Shown: positions 26,654 through 36,899, numbered from the stretch's first letter. The stretch: 64,000 bases of DNA from an uncultured Opitutia bacterium (GCA_903834135.1 CAILHZ010000016.1:248001-312000), one strand, 5' to 3'. Numbers and translations are program-made. Notes: a model not told the origin generated them from the letters alone.

Positions 26654-27046
26654 TTATCCTCCTGCGAAAACAGGACGGAAACCAGCTTCAGTAAGAATAC
26701 GTGAGATCACCTCGCGCTGATCACCCTGGATTTCGATTTGTCCGTCTTTGACTGTACCTCCGCAACCACACGCTCCCCGTATTTTTTTGCACAGCTGTTC
26801 TTTTTCGGGAAGTCCAATTCCAGTAAAGCCTTTTATAACAGTTACAGTCTTACCTCCCCTACCACCGGTTTCTCGTATTATATCAACTCTTCCACGATTT
26901 TTTTGAAGCAGCTCTTGTTTTATCTCTTTTTTAAGGGATGCAGCAGGAATAGAGCCTTTAGGTAAATTAAGACCAGATAGGGCATCAAAAGGAGACTGTC
27001 CTAAAGACTGACCACCCTCGGTAGATATCTTCTTTGAGTCACTCAT
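26654..27046 (-). CDS. SUI1/eIF1-like translation factor (YciH family)
   Basis: This 130-residue protein has a low-complexity N-terminus and a SUI1 domain at about residues 55-130: RGGKTVTVIKGFTG, KIRGACGCGGTVKDGQIEIQGDQR and the C-terminal VISRILTEAGF. Bacterial YciH can discriminate initiation complexes in vitro like eIF1. It may be of special interest in an organism whose mRNAs mostly lack Shine-Dalgarno sequences. Followed upstream by an 82-residue hypothetical gene (16 bp gap). Confidence 0.93.
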   Translation of the reverse strand: MSDSKKISTEGGQSLGQSPFDALSGLNLPKGSIPAASLKKEIKQELLQKNRGRVDIIRETGGRGGKTVTVIKGFTGIGLPEKEQLCKKIRGACGCGGTVKDGQIEIQGDQREVISRILTEAGFRPVFAGG

Positions 27047-27062
27047 GGTGTTTTAGCCATAA

Positions 27063-27311
27063 TTATGCCGGTTTATGCTTAGGAGCACACGTACCTTTTA
27101 CAGGGGTTTCACCCCCTAAATAAGCAAGCGCTTTTGCATAGCTTCTATTTTGCATAAAGTGTTTAAGCTGAGGATCTAAAGTATCTTTGTGTTCAATTAA
27201 AAGCGCATCTAATTTCTCCATCGAACTGATAACAACTGCACCATCAGATTTACTGATGCCAGTTAAGAGTGAAATAAGAGATTCTTTAATATGTACCTCA
27301 GACGTATGCAT
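27063..27311 (-). CDS. Small hypothetical protein
   Basis: This 82-residue protein is predicted soluble and mostly helical (IKESLISLLTGISKSDGAVVISSMEKLDALL), ending in LGGETPVKGTCAPKHKP. No domain recognised. It is probably co-transcribed with the SUI1 gene 16 bp downstream. The reading frame is complete with an ATG start, and it fills the space between two clear genes, which supports it as real. Confidence 0.6.
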   Translation of the reverse strand: MHTSEVHIKESLISLLTGISKSDGAVVISSMEKLDALLIEHKDTLDPQLKHFMQNRSYAKALAYLGGETPVKGTCAPKHKPA

Positions 27312-27370
27312 AGAGTTTATCTAATACCTTGGTTACCCAGCTTAAGAAGGAATGCAAACTAAGTCCGCTA

Positions 27371-27442
27371 ATCTAGCCAGACTTGTCTTAAGGCCTCATA
27401 AAGTTAGATTTATAGAAACTATCGTAGGATAGTTTTTGTCGT
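27371..27442 (+). promoter_or_regulatory. Leader hairpins upstream of sucA
   Basis: AAACTATC-GTAG-GATAGTTT (27416-27435) is a perfect 8-bp hairpin followed by two more T residues. Upstream, ATCTA...TAGAT and GCC/GGC can enclose another stem. They lie 50-120 nt before the sucA ATG in the divergent gap, and could be an attenuator-like leader or a plain 5' UTR structure. Confidence 0.35.
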
Positions 27443-27488
27443 AAGACTAATCATTCTTATCACCCACTCCTTTTAACACTTTTCATAA

Positions 27489-30254
27489 ATGAACTCTCTT
27501 TCTATTCCAACAGGCGCTAATGCTGAAATCATCGATGTGATGTACCGCACTTGGCTCGATAATCCAGATGCCGTTGATCCAACATGGCGTGCATTTTTTC
27601 AAGGTTTCTCTTTAGGCAGCAACGGAGGCCGTCCATCCGATGCTGCCGCACGTGATGAATCATCAGGCATCATTGTCGATAGCCTTAAACAATCCCACGT
27701 TCATTACTTAATCGCTGCGTACCGTTCGCTTGGTCACTACCAGTCGCATATAGACCCACTTAGCGAAAAGCCTGCACCTTATTCAAAACTTCAGCTTAGT
27801 GAATTTTCTCTAAGTGATGCAGACCTAAATACTTCATTTGATATTGGCACCTATCTAGGTGGTGGCCAGATGAAGCTAAAAGATGTTATCGCGGCACTTG
27901 AAGAGACCTACTGCGGATACGTAGGCGTTGAATATACGCACATACAAGACCAGGAATGCAGAAAGTGGCTTCAGGACAGAATTGAATCGACTCGGCTTAA
28001 ACCAACATTCTCGGATGCCCAAAAATTACGCATCTTAAGGCATGTCCATAAAGCAGAACTTTTTGAAAAGTTTTTACATACAAAATATGTGGGTCAAAAA
28101 CGATTCTCACTAGAAGGCGGTGAAACAGTCATTGCTGCAATTGACGCTATTATCGATCACTGTCCTGAAACTGGAATTGAAGAAATCGTAATGGGTATGG
28201 CCCACCGCGGACGCCTCAATGTTTTGTGCAGTATTATGCGCAAATCCTTCGATGCTTTGTTTGAGCAATTTTCCGAAAATTATCTTCCTGACTCAGTGGC
28301 AGGTGATGGAGACGTAAAGTATCACTTAGGCTACGAATCGGTTATTACTACACCAAGTGGTGGTAAAGTAGAAGTACGTCTAGCTGCTAATCCCTCTCAC
28401 TTAGAAATTGTTAACCCTATCGTAGAAGGTAAAGCACGTGCACGCCAACGAATCCGTGGTGACTTAGAAGAACGCCGCCGTGTACTTCCTTTACTCATTC
28501 ACGGTGATGCAGCTCTTGCAGGTCAAGGCATAGGTGCAGAAACACTTAATTTCTCCCAACTTCCTGGCTACCGTACAGGTGGAACAGTTCATATTGTAAT
28601 TAATAATCAAATTGGTTTCACAACCGATCCTAAGGACTCACGTTCGAGTCGCTACTGCACAGACGTAGCGAAGATGATTGAAGCTCCGATTTTCCACGTC
28701 AACGGAGACGATCCAGAAGCTGTCTGCATGATTGCTCAACTCGCTGTTGATTTCCGCGTTCGCTTTAAACGCGACGTATTCGTTGATATGCTCTGCTTCC
28801 GTAGACACGGTCATAACGAAACAGATGAGCCTTCGTTTACCCAACCGCTTCTTTATAAGAAGATCAATGCTCACCCACTGATCTCTACACTCTACACAAG
28901 TAAGCTCGTAAGTGAATCAAGTCTTACCTCTGCGCAGGCCGATGCAGTTAAAGCGGAGTATTCTGCATCGCTAGAAGAAAATCTAGCAAAAGCAAAAGCT
29001 CGTGAAGCAAGTAAAGCTGCAAAGCGTGCGAAACCAGGCGATGCCTATAAAGGCTCAACTGCAGTATTTCAACCTACCTACAATCATAAGCCTATTCCGA
29101 CGGGAATCTCTCAGGAGATGCTCACTCGCATTGCAACAGGCTTAGCTGTAGTCCCAGAAAACTTTAAAATTAATCCTAAGGTTAAACGCATCATCGATGC
29201 TCGTCTTGAAGCAAGTAAAACGGGCGGCTCAGCTGACTGGGGATTTGGTGAAGCACTTGCTTTTGGCTCACTACTTATCGAAGGCATTCCAGTACGCTTA
29301 AGCGGTCAAGATTGCGAACGTGGCACATTCAGTCATCGCCATGCCGTACTCTCCGATTCAGAAACTGGTGAAAAATACACCCCGCTGAAAAAGCTAGATC
29401 CAAATCAAGCTAAGTTCTGCGTTTATAATTCCCTGCTCTCCGAGGCAGCTGTACTTGGTTTCGACTATGGCTACTCTTTGGATTATCCTGAAATGTTGCT
29501 ACTTTGGGAAGCTCAGTTCGGTGACTTCGCAAATGGCGCACAGGTAGTAATCGACCAATTCATCGTTAGTGGTGAATCAAAATGGCAACGTACAAGTGGT
29601 ATAGTATTACTTCTTCCGCACGGTTACGAAGGTCAAGGCCCTGAGCATTCCTCAGCACGTCTCGAGCGTTTCCTACAGTCATGTGCTGAGGATAATATCC
29701 AGGTAGCCAATCTGACTACTCCAGCTCAGTACTTCCACATCTTACGTCGTCAGGTAAAACGTGATTTCAAGAAGCCACTGATAATAATGTCGCCTAAGTC
29801 GCTTCTGCGTCATCCTGCAGCTCAATCTAAGTTGGAAGAATTTGTGAGCGGCTCTTTCCACGAAATCTTAGATGATCCACTTTATTCGTCACAGCCAGCA
29901 GGCATCAAACGAGTCATTCTATGTTCAGGTAAAGTTTACTATGACCTAGTAGACTACCGCACTAAGCACAACGTCACAGATACTGCTATTGTTCGTATCG
30001 AACAATTATACCCTCTTCAAAGTGAGCACTTAGCAGAAATTGCTAAACGTTATAAAGGTGCACGTATTATTTGGGCTCAGGAAGAATCTCAGAACATGGG
30101 TGCATGGACGTGGATTAATCCACAACTGCAAAGCCTCTTTGGAACTACGCCTGTTTATGCAGGCCGTGACGCATCCTCTTCACCTGCCGTGGGTGTTCTC
30201 GCACTGCACAAGATCGAACTCGAAAACTTACTTAAAGACGCATTTAGCTTATAA
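27489..30254 (+). CDS. sucA: 2-oxoglutarate dehydrogenase E1 component
   Basis: This 921-residue ThDP enzyme decarboxylates 2-oxoglutarate and passes succinyl to the lipoyl group of SucB. The N-terminal segment ending in PTWRAFFQGF is the E2-interaction motif of OdhA. Then come VIAAIDAIIDH, MGMAHRGRLNVL, NPSHLEIVNPIVEGKARA, QLPGYRTGGTVHIVINNQIGFTT (in parts) and RRHGHNETDEPSFTQP. The C-terminal transketolase-like half has FGEALAFGSLL and GQDCERGTFSHRH. First gene of sucA-sucB-lpd, 20 bp before sucB. Confidence 0.97.
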   Translation: MNSLSIPTGANAEIIDVMYRTWLDNPDAVDPTWRAFFQGFSLGSNGGRPSDAAARDESSGIIVDSLKQSHVHYLIAAYRSLGHYQSHIDPLSEKPAPYSKLQLSEFSLSDADLNTSFDIGTYLGGGQMKLKDVIAALEETYCGYVGVEYTHIQDQECRKWLQDRIESTRLKPTFSDAQKLRILRHVHKAELFEKFLHTKYVGQKRFSLEGGETVIAAIDAIIDHCPETGIEEIVMGMAHRGRLNVLCSIMRKSFDALFEQFSENYLPDSVAGDGDVKYHLGYESVITTPSGGKVEVRLAANPSHLEIVNPIVEGKARARQRIRGDLEERRRVLPLLIHGDAALAGQGIGAETLNFSQLPGYRTGGTVHIVINNQIGFTTDPKDSRSSRYCTDVAKMIEAPIFHVNGDDPEAVCMIAQLAVDFRVRFKRDVFVDMLCFRRHGHNETDEPSFTQPLLYKKINAHPLISTLYTSKLVSESSLTSAQADAVKAEYSASLEENLAKAKAREASKAAKRAKPGDAYKGSTAVFQPTYNHKPIPTGISQEMLTRIATGLAVVPENFKINPKVKRIIDARLEASKTGGSADWGFGEALAFGSLLIEGIPVRLSGQDCERGTFSHRHAVLSDSETGEKYTPLKKLDPNQAKFCVYNSLLSEAAVLGFDYGYSLDYPEMLLLWEAQFGDFANGAQVVIDQFIVSGESKWQRTSGIVLLLPHGYEGQGPEHSSARLERFLQSCAEDNIQVANLTTPAQYFHILRRQVKRDFKKPLIIMSPKSLLRHPAAQSKLEEFVSGSFHEILDDPLYSSQPAGIKRVILCSGKVYYDLVDYRTKHNVTDTAIVRIEQLYPLQSEHLAEIAKRYKGARIIWAQEESQNMGAWTWINPQLQSLFGTTPVYAGRDASSSPAVGVLALHKIELENLLKDAFSL

Positions 30255-30274
30255 TCCTATAACCTTTTATTTTT

Positions 30275-31477
30275 ATGCCACTCATCGAAGTCAAAATACC
30301 GCCTATGGGCGAATCCATCACCTCCGGAGTTCTTGCCAAGTGGCACGTTAAAGAAGGTGACATTGTAAAAAAAGACCAACCTCTATTTGAACTTGAGACA
30401 GATAAAATTACATCCGAAGGCACTGCTGAAGCCGCAGGCCAAGTTTCTCTTAAAGTAACTGCTGGCACAGAGGTCAAAATTGGCCAAGTCGTTGCATCAA
30501 TTAATGCTGATGTATCCACAGCTGCAGCACCAGCAGCACCAGCAGCTACAGCTGCTGGTGCTACTGCAGCAAAAGTTTCTGCATCTGATACGTCATCTCC
30601 TGCAGTAAGACGTATTGCAGCAGAAACAGGTATTGATCCAGCCTCTGTTTCAGGTTCTGGCAAAGCAGGGCGTGTAACCAAGGGCGACATGCTCAGTGCA
30701 AATGAAGTAAAGCCTGCTGCCATAACTGCACCAGCAGCCGTTGTTAAAGCACCAGTAGCTACACCAGTAGCTGCTGGCACCCGCCAGACACGTAAAAAGA
30801 TGAGCCCTCTACGTCAAAAGATTGCGCAGCGTTTAGTTTCTGCTCAACACGAGGCAGCAATGCTCACCACATTCAATGAAGTGGATATGTCTGCTGTGAT
30901 GGCACTACGTACCAAATACCAAGATGATTTCGTAAAGAAAAACGGATTCAAACTTGGTTTCATGTCATTCTTCACTAAAGCCGTTGTTCATGCACTTAGA
31001 GAAGTTCCTGGAGTAAATGCACAAATCGATGGTGATTCTATTATTGAAAATCACTATTACGATATCGGTATCGCTGTCTCTACAGAAAAGGGTCTTATGG
31101 TTCCAGTGATACGCAACTGCGATACTCAAAGTATGGCTGGAATCGAAGCTGGAATTGGTGACGCTGCAAAGCGCGCTCGTGAAGGCAAAATCACCTTGGC
31201 TGATTTCGAAGGCGGAGTCTTCACAATCACTAACGGAGGCACCTTTGGATCGATGCTATCAACGCCGATCATTAACCCTCCTCAAAGTGCAATTCTTGGC
31301 TTACACGCAATCAACGAACGCCCTGTTGCTGTAAATGGCCAAGTGGTCATTCGTCCTATGATGTATTTGGCTCTCAGTTATGATCATCGCATTGTGGATG
31401 GTCGTGAAGCAGTTACTTTCCTCGTGAAAGTAAAGCAAGCCATTGAAGATCCTGCACGTTTACTCTTAAGCCTCTAA
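30275..31477 (+). CDS. sucB: 2-oxoglutarate dehydrogenase E2 (dihydrolipoamide succinyltransferase)
   Basis: This 400-residue E2 has one lipoyl domain (residues 1-76, Lys in LETDKITSE), an Ala/Pro linker, an E3-binding domain (about 107-143, [15 protein letters not shown]), a second linker and the acyltransferase core (about 170-400) with catalytic [14 protein letters not shown] perfect inverted repeat in the first linker (30535-30562) is noted separately. Four bases before lpd. Confidence 0.97.
   Translation: MPLIEVKIPPMGESITSGVLAKWHVKEGDIVKKDQPLFELETDKITSEGTAEAAGQVSLKVTAGTEVKIGQVVASINADVSTAAAPAAPAATAAGATAAKVSASDTSSPAVRRIAAETGIDPASVSGSGKAGRVTKGDMLSANEVKPAAITAPAAVVKAPVATPVAAGTRQTRKKMSPLRQKIAQRLVSAQHEAAMLTTFNEVDMSAVMALRTKYQDDFVKKNGFKLGFMSFFTKAVVHALREVPGVNAQIDGDSIIENHYYDIGIAVSTEKGLMVPVIRNCDTQSMAGIEAGIGDAAKRAREGKITLADFEGGVFTITNGGTFGSMLSTPIINPPQSAILGLHAINERPVAVNGQVVIRPMMYLALSYDHRIVDGREAVTFLVKVKQAIEDPARLLLSL
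30535..30562. repeat. 13-bp inverted repeat within sucB linker codons
   Basis: AGCACCAGCAGCT (30535-30547) and AGCTGCTGGTGCT (30550-30562) are exact complements separated by two bases. They encode part of the Ala-rich linker after the lipoyl domain. The mRNA would form a strong hairpin between domain-coding segments. Confidence 0.7.
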
Positions 31478-31481
31478 TCTA

Positions 31482-32879
31482 ATGGATACCTTCGACTTGA
31501 TCATTATCGGAGCTGGCCCTGGCGGCTATGTCTGTGCATTTCGAGCAGCACAACTAGGACTCAAAGTAGCCCTCATTGAAAAACGTGCTACACTTGGAGG
31601 TGCCTGCCTTAATGTAGGTTGTATTCCAAGTAAGGCACTGCTGCATTCAACCGAACAATTTGTTTTCGCTAAACACCATGCTGCAGAACACGGCATTCGT
31701 TTAGGAGAAGTAACTGCAGATATTGCAGCACTCATGAAACGTAAAGACTCCGTAGTCACAAAACTCGTTGGCGGTGTAGCTCAACTGGCTAAAGCGCGTA
31801 AAATTACGGTCCTTACAGGTACAGCATCATTTGTATCTGCAAATGTTCTATCGTTGATTTCTACAGCGGGAATAACTCAACTCACCGCAAAAAATATAGT
31901 AATTGCTACAGGGTCTTCACCTGTCGAATTACCATTCATGAAATTTGACGGAAAGACCGTAGTATCAAGTGACGATGCTATTAGCTTTGAAACAGTACCT
32001 CAAAAACTCGTTGTCGTTGGCGGTGGTGCAATTGGTCTTGAGTTGGGTTCGGTATGGAGTCGTTTAGGTAGTCAAGTTACCGTTGTTGAATTCCTCCCTA
32101 AGATAGCCGCGACCTATGATGACGATATCGTTCGCACCTTTACACGCATTCTAGAAAAACAGGGACTTAAAATTGAAACGGGTGCAAAAGTAACAGGACT
32201 AAAAAAATCTGGTGCAAGCCAGATTCTAACTGCAGAACGTGACGGTAAAGTACTCGAATTTCCTGCAGACAAAATCTTAGTCGCTGTGGGAAGACGTGCT
32301 TATACAGATGGGCTAGCGCTCGAAAATGCAGGTGTTGAACGTGATGAAAAAGGAAGAATCAAAGTTGATTCCCATTTAAAAACAAAAGCTCAAGGTGTGT
32401 GGGCAATTGGCGATGTTGTCGCTGGTCCTATGCTTGCACATAAAGCTGAGGAAGATGGCGTTGCAGTCGCTGAATGGATTGCTGGTAAAGCAGGTCACGT
32501 AAACTGGGACTTAGTTCCAGGTGTTGTTTACACAGAACCTGAAGTTGCATCCGTTGGTATCGGTGAGGATACCGCTAAAGCACAATCTATCGCAGTTAAA
32601 ATCGGTAAATTTAACTTTGCCGCAAATGGAAGGGCTATTGCAATAGACGCAGTTGATGGTTTCGTAAAAATTATTGCTGATGCCAAAACAGATAAAATCT
32701 TAGGCGCTCAAATCGTGGGTCGCGGAGCTGGTGAACTCATATCCGAAATAGTAACGCATATGGAATATGGTGGTAGTGCAGAAGACATTGCACGTACGAT
32801 CCATGCTCACCCAACAATGACAGAAGCAATCAAGGAAGCAGCTCTTGCAGTTTCAAAGAGCGCACTTCACGCGATTTAA
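31482..32879 (+). CDS. lpd: Dihydrolipoamide dehydrogenase (E3)
   Basis: This 465-residue FAD disulfide oxidoreductase reoxidises lipoyl groups with NAD+. FAD motif [19 protein letters not shown], redox-active pair [19 protein letters not shown] motif [15 protein letters not shown], and catalytic [15 protein letters not shown] at the C-terminus. Last gene of the suc operon, and the only E3 in the window, so it may also serve the fused E1/mini-E2 system. Confidence 0.97.
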   Translation: MDTFDLIIIGAGPGGYVCAFRAAQLGLKVALIEKRATLGGACLNVGCIPSKALLHSTEQFVFAKHHAAEHGIRLGEVTADIAALMKRKDSVVTKLVGGVAQLAKARKITVLTGTASFVSANVLSLISTAGITQLTAKNIVIATGSSPVELPFMKFDGKTVVSSDDAISFETVPQKLVVVGGGAIGLELGSVWSRLGSQVTVVEFLPKIAATYDDDIVRTFTRILEKQGLKIETGAKVTGLKKSGASQILTAERDGKVLEFPADKILVAVGRRAYTDGLALENAGVERDEKGRIKVDSHLKTKAQGVWAIGDVVAGPMLAHKAEEDGVAVAEWIAGKAGHVNWDLVPGVVYTEPEVASVGIGEDTAKAQSIAVKIGKFNFAANGRAIAIDAVDGFVKIIADAKTDKILGAQIVGRGAGELISEIVTHMEYGGSAEDIARTIHAHPTMTEAIKEAALAVSKSALHAI

Positions 32880-32898
32880 AGAAGTTTTAAACTCTCTT

Positions 32899-32945
32899 AT
32901 AATAGCCTAAGTAACTACACGTTAGTTATTTAGGCTATTATTATG
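32899..32945 (+). terminator. Terminator after sucA-sucB-lpd
   Basis: TAATAGCCTAA...TAACTA pairs with TAGTTA...TTAGGCTATTA (32900-32940) around a short CACG-type loop, giving a long stem 20 bp after the lpd stop. The T-tract is short (TTATTAT). Confidence 0.65.
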
Positions 32946-33040
32946 CCTATTAAAAATTGAGGCATTAGGTTCGAGGTGGCAAGGGATCTGCTAAGTAGGC
33001 CTAGACGAAGCGATATAAAGTCGCTTCCTACAACTAAAAC

Positions 33041-34486
33041 GTGCCTATCATCAATCCTTCCTACGCAACCGATAATTTCTTTGACGAAATGATGGCGAGT
33101 AAAGGCCAGGTACGTCCCCATTATAATAGACTACATCAGCGCCTTGGTACACTTACTGAAGACGATTTTAATAAAAGACGTGCTGCAGTAGACTTAGCTT
33201 TTCTAAGACGTGGGGTAACTTTCACAGTTTATAATGACTCTGAAGGTACAGAGCGTATATTTCCATTCGATTTAATTCCGCGTATTATCCCATCTGCTGA
33301 GTGGGCACGTATTGAGGCAGGACTAATTCAGCGTATCACTGCATTAAATCTTTTCCTTCATGATATTTATCACGAACAAAAGATCCTAAAAGATAAAGTT
33401 TTGCCTGCAGTACAAATCCTAACAGCAAAACATTTTAGGCGTGAGTTTATGAATTTTTCAGTGCCTAAGAATATTTATATCCATATATGCGGCACTGATC
33501 TTATACGTGATCATAATGGCCAATACTTAGTCTTAGAGGATAATTTAAGATGCCCATCAGGTGTATCATACATGCTTGAAAATAGAGCGGCAATGCGAAG
33601 AGCTTTCCCAAATGTTTTTCAGAGTTATGGAGTACAACCAGTAGAAGGTTATTCAGATCAACTCTTAAAAGATCTCAGATACATAGCTCCTAAAGGAGGT
33701 TCAAAGCCCAACGTCGTACTGCTAACTCCTGGCGTTTACAACAGTGCCTACTTTGAACACACATTCCTCGCACGTCAGATGGGAATTCCAATTGTAGAAG
33801 GCAGAGACTTGATTGTAAAAAGTTCAAAAGTCTACATGCGCACTACTGCGGGCTTAGTCCAAGTGGATGTTATTTATAGACGTATTGATGATGACTTTTT
33901 GGATCCTTATGTCTTTAGATCTGACTCAGTACTTGGAGTCCCAGGATTAGTTTCAGCATGTAGGGCAGGAAATGTTTCCCTAGCCAATGCTATCGGGACA
34001 GGAGTTGCGGATGATAAGGTCATCTACGCTTTTGTACCTAAGATGATTAAATATTACTTAGATCAGGATCCAATCTTAGCAAATGTTAATACCTATTTAG
34101 CATCAGATCCTACGGAGAGAAAATTTATTTTAGAGAATATGGAAAAGCTCGTCGTAAAATCTGCAAATGAAGCAGGTGGTTACGGTATGCTCATTGGACC
34201 TGCATCAACAAAAGCTGAAGTTGCAGACTTCAGAAATAAGGTCGCGGAAAACCCACGTAATTTTATAGCTCAGGATCCTATCATGCTGTCTCGCTCACCT
34301 ACGTGGTGTGATGGAAAACTCGAAGGTAGACACATCGATTTACGTCCCTACATTCTGTACGGAGAAAAAGTAACTGTGACTCCAGGTGGTTTAACACGTG
34401 TAGCATTAAGAAAAGGATCCTTAGTAGTAAATTCCTCCCAAGGAGGCGGCTCTAAAGACACTTGGGTTCTTAAAGGAGAGAGTTAA
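33041..34486 (+). CDS. Circularly permuted ATP-grasp protein (DUF404/DUF407)
   Basis: This 481-residue protein starts with GTG ([17 protein letters not shown]). Family hallmarks: [23 protein letters not shown] (in part), [46 protein letters not shown] (in parts), [13 protein letters not shown] and the C-terminal HIDLRPYI. The family carries a circularly permuted ATP-grasp fold and is predicted to form amide bonds on a peptide or amino-acid substrate. It is the first gene of a three-gene unit with the Alpha-E and transglutaminase genes, a combination recognised by comparative genomics as a probable peptide-ligation system of unknown product. Confidence 0.92.
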   Translation: MPIINPSYATDNFFDEMMASKGQVRPHYNRLHQRLGTLTEDDFNKRRAAVDLAFLRRGVTFTVYNDSEGTERIFPFDLIPRIIPSAEWARIEAGLIQRITALNLFLHDIYHEQKILKDKVLPAVQILTAKHFRREFMNFSVPKNIYIHICGTDLIRDHNGQYLVLEDNLRCPSGVSYMLENRAAMRRAFPNVFQSYGVQPVEGYSDQLLKDLRYIAPKGGSKPNVVLLTPGVYNSAYFEHTFLARQMGIPIVEGRDLIVKSSKVYMRTTAGLVQVDVIYRRIDDDFLDPYVFRSDSVLGVPGLVSACRAGNVSLANAIGTGVADDKVIYAFVPKMIKYYLDQDPILANVNTYLASDPTERKFILENMEKLVVKSANEAGGYGMLIGPASTKAEVADFRNKVAENPRNFIAQDPIMLSRSPTWCDGKLEGRHIDLRPYILYGEKVTVTPGGLTRVALRKGSLVVNSSQGGGSKDTWVLKGES

Positions 34487-34488
34487 AC

Positions 34489-35544
34489 ATGATGGCACAA
34501 AACGAAAAACAACCCATCTCTCGTCCTCAAGCCACAGTGATGCTTTCGCGTGTAGCTCATTCGCTTTACTGGATGAGTCGCTACATCGAGAGGGCTGAAA
34601 ATACAGCAAGACTGCTCGAAGTTAACCAACAATTTCTTTTAGATTTCCAGGGGTTTGATGATACTGGACTTAAAGAGCACTGGGGCTCGATTCTAGCGAG
34701 CGCAGAAGACGATGTGCTTTTCAAAACGATCTATGATGTTGCAGACAGTCACAACGTGACTGACTTCATGTCGCTAGATCCAAGAAACCCAAATTCAATT
34801 CTATCATGTATTTTTGCAGCTCGTGAAAATGCACGCATGATTAGAGATCAGATTTCGATTGAAATGTGGGAGACAATTAATGAGCTATACTTATTTCTAA
34901 AAGGACGGGAAAGGTCAGAAATATGGGCAAGAGGACCATACGAATTCTTTGAAGATATCAAACGACACTCCCATCTCTTCCAAGGCTTAACGGAATCTAC
35001 TTTCTCAAGAACCGAAGGCTGGGAATTTATTCAATTTGGCAAATTTATAGAACGAGCTGATAAAACAACCCGCATACTTGACGTAAAGTATCATATTTTA
35101 CTACCTGATGCATCTGACGTAGGTGGAGCCGTAGATACTGCCCAGTGGCAAGCTGTACTAAGGTCCGCAAGCGCACTGGAAGCATATCACCGCTTTTATG
35201 TACACGAAATTTTACCATGGAAAGCTGCTGAATTTATTATATTTTCAGAAACATTCCCACGTTCCTTATACTACTGTGTGACACGAGTAGATGAATTTCT
35301 ATGCCGTATACTTGCAGAAACAGGCCCTCGCAGAAGAACTGCAGCCGCACGAGCGAGTAAACGCCTACTCTCCGACCTGCAATCGCTAGCAATTGACGAT
35401 GTACTCAACAAAGGTCTTCATGAATTTCTTGTCGAAATCCAAAAATCTCTTGATCATATTGGCGATGAAGTAGTTGAAACGACTATGTTTTATAAAGCCG
35501 AAATATCTTCCGAAGAGCAACAGCAACAACAACAGCAGCAATAA
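34489..35544 (+). CDS. Alpha-E domain protein (DUF403) with poly-Gln tail
   Basis: This 351-residue all-helical protein starts MMAQNEKQ, with the family start VMLSRVAHSLYWMSRYIERAENTARLLE (in parts), then FIFAARENARMIRDQIS-like IFAARENARMIRDQI, EGWEFIQFGKFIERADKTTRILDVKYH (in parts). Alpha-E proteins always accompany the permuted ATP-grasp and are thought to be its partner. The gene starts 2 bp after the upstream stop and has one of the few Shine-Dalgarno-like sequences in the window (GGAGAG). The C-terminus is EEQ followed by a run of Gln. Confidence 0.92.
   Translation: MMAQNEKQPISRPQATVMLSRVAHSLYWMSRYIERAENTARLLEVNQQFLLDFQGFDDTGLKEHWGSILASAEDDVLFKTIYDVADSHNVTDFMSLDPRNPNSILSCIFAARENARMIRDQISIEMWETINELYLFLKGRERSEIWARGPYEFFEDIKRHSHLFQGLTESTFSRTEGWEFIQFGKFIERADKTTRILDVKYHILLPDASDVGGAVDTAQWQAVLRSASALEAYHRFYVHEILPWKAAEFIIFSETFPRSLYYCVTRVDEFLCRILAETGPRRRTAAARASKRLLSDLQSLAIDDVLNKGLHEFLVEIQKSLDHIGDEVVETTMFYKAEISSEEQQQQQQQQ
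35516..35541 (+). repeat. CAG/CAA microsatellite encoding poly-Gln
   Basis: An imperfect trinucleotide array of CAA and CAG codons encodes eight consecutive Gln at the end of the Alpha-E protein, directly before the stop. Such arrays can change length by slippage; here a change would alter only the tail. Confidence 0.8.
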
Positions 35545-35592
35545 AGGCCCTACGTTCTTTTTACTCTATGTTTCTATTTTTAAACAGCGCTC

Positions 35593-36456
35593 ATGCTTCT
35601 AAGCCTTTCCCATAAAACGACGTTCGTTTATAAAGGAGAAGCAAGGGATAGCGTAAATGACATCAGACTATGTCCAATGTCAGATGCGCTCCAGAACTGC
35701 CGTAGCTTTAAATTGACGATCAACCCTGAGACATCGGCACTCGATTATGTCGATTTTAACGGAAACATAGTTCATTCCTTCAATATTACTGAAGGTCACG
35801 CACGGCTAGTAATTGATGCAGAGTCTGAGGTAGAAACCGTTGCTAATAACGAGCGAAAACCTATAGCCGTCATTGCATTCAAAGAACTTCTAGATTTTCC
35901 CGATAAAGCTATTCTTTCTGAATTTCTAAAAGACTCAGCTTACGTGCCTCTTACAGAAATATTAGTTAAAGAATCAAAAAAATTAGTAAAAAAAACACGT
36001 GGTGATATTTGGTCCGAAGCAAAAAAAATTGGGGCTCATATCTTTAAAACATTTAAATACAGTCCAGGAACAACAGGCGTTAGAACGCTTGCTACCGATG
36101 CTCTAAAAATACGCGCTGGGGTGTGCCAAGATTTTGCTCACGTGATGATTGGAATATGTCGATTACACAGTATTCCAGCACGCTATGTAAGTGGCTATTT
36201 TTTAAATACATCACGCAGGCACGGAGAAATTGAAGCCTCACACGCATGGGTAGAAGTTTATATTCCTTCTTACGGTTGGGCAGGTTTTGATCCGACCCAT
36301 GATCGTGAAATAGATGAGCGCTATATCAAAGTTGCGGTAGGTAAAGACTACTCGGACATTATCCCAGTAAGTGGCACCTACCGTGGTGGTATAACGCAAA
36401 AGCTTAAAGTAGATGTAAAAGTTCGAGAACTTACCCGAACACTCATCCACGCTTAG
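35593..36456 (+). CDS. Transglutaminase-like cysteine peptidase family protein
   Basis: This 287-residue protein has the Bact_transglu_N beta domain (residues 1-85, MLLSLSHKTTFVYKGEARDS) and a transglutaminase/papain-like core with catalytic Cys in RAGVCQDFAHVMI, His in EASHAWVEVY and Asp in GFDPTHDRE. It is the expected third member of the ATP-grasp/Alpha-E unit (48 bp after DUF403) and is predicted to cleave or transfer the peptide made by it. Its stop overlaps the convergent lipoprotein gene by 4 bp. Confidence 0.93.
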   Translation: MLLSLSHKTTFVYKGEARDSVNDIRLCPMSDALQNCRSFKLTINPETSALDYVDFNGNIVHSFNITEGHARLVIDAESEVETVANNERKPIAVIAFKELLDFPDKAILSEFLKDSAYVPLTEILVKESKKLVKKTRGDIWSEAKKIGAHIFKTFKYSPGTTGVRTLATDALKIRAGVCQDFAHVMIGICRLHSIPARYVSGYFLNTSRRHGEIEASHAWVEVYIPSYGWAGFDPTHDREIDERYIKVAVGKDYSDIIPVSGTYRGGITQKLKVDVKVRELTRTLIHA

Positions 36457-36899
36457 CGGTACATTTCTTCAGAGATTCCAACTACTTTATTATTAACGAA
36501 ATCGACACGGAATCGGTCAAATTCACGCATCAAAGTAACAGGAATAGGTGCAAAGCCTGCATTCATTCCCATACGAGACCTGCGACCCATTCCACCAAAA
36601 TAGCCACTGCTGTAAATATAGGCTCCATCGTAGTAAGCTGCTTCAACGTAATGCCAGGTTTGTGTTTGGCCCTTTGAATCCGTGCGAACAGTAATACGAT
36701 CAGGTTCACCTAATGCTAGTTTAACTGCATTCATATCAAAGCCAACACCAACCTGACCCATTTTAACCAACGCTTGTTGTTGAGGAGTGAGTTGAGCAAA
36801 AACTTCAGGACTGCGAGCAATACGAGATTCTGGCGTTGAGCAACCAGCGAATGCAAACGCACCTAAAAGAAGTACGGATAGTAGATATGTAGTCTTCAT
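36453..36899 (-). CDS. Lipoprotein with BamE/SmpA-like repeat motif
   Basis: This 148-residue protein has a lipoprotein signal (LLGAFAFAGC, Cys at about residue 20) followed by a segment like the SmpA/BamE start, VKMGQVGVGFDMNAVKLALGEPDRI. That motif (G..Dxxx V..aLGePd) is typical of small outer-membrane lipoproteins. A Tyr/Gly-rich stretch (YYDGAYIYSSGYFGG) follows. Predicted to be attached to the outer membrane. Exact role unknown. Confidence 0.75.
   Translation of the reverse strand: MKTTYLLSVLLLGAFAFAGCSTPESRIARSPEVFAQLTPQQQALVKMGQVGVGFDMNAVKLALGEPDRITVRTDSKGQTQTWHYVEAAYYDGAYIYSSGYFGGMGRRSRMGMNAGFAPIPVTLMREFDRFRVDFVNNKVVGISEEMYR

Noticed and set aside
30244-30780. 178-residue minus-strand ORF rich in Ala/Thr/Val
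   Set aside because: It is the antisense shadow of the Ala/Pro-rich sucB coding sequence.
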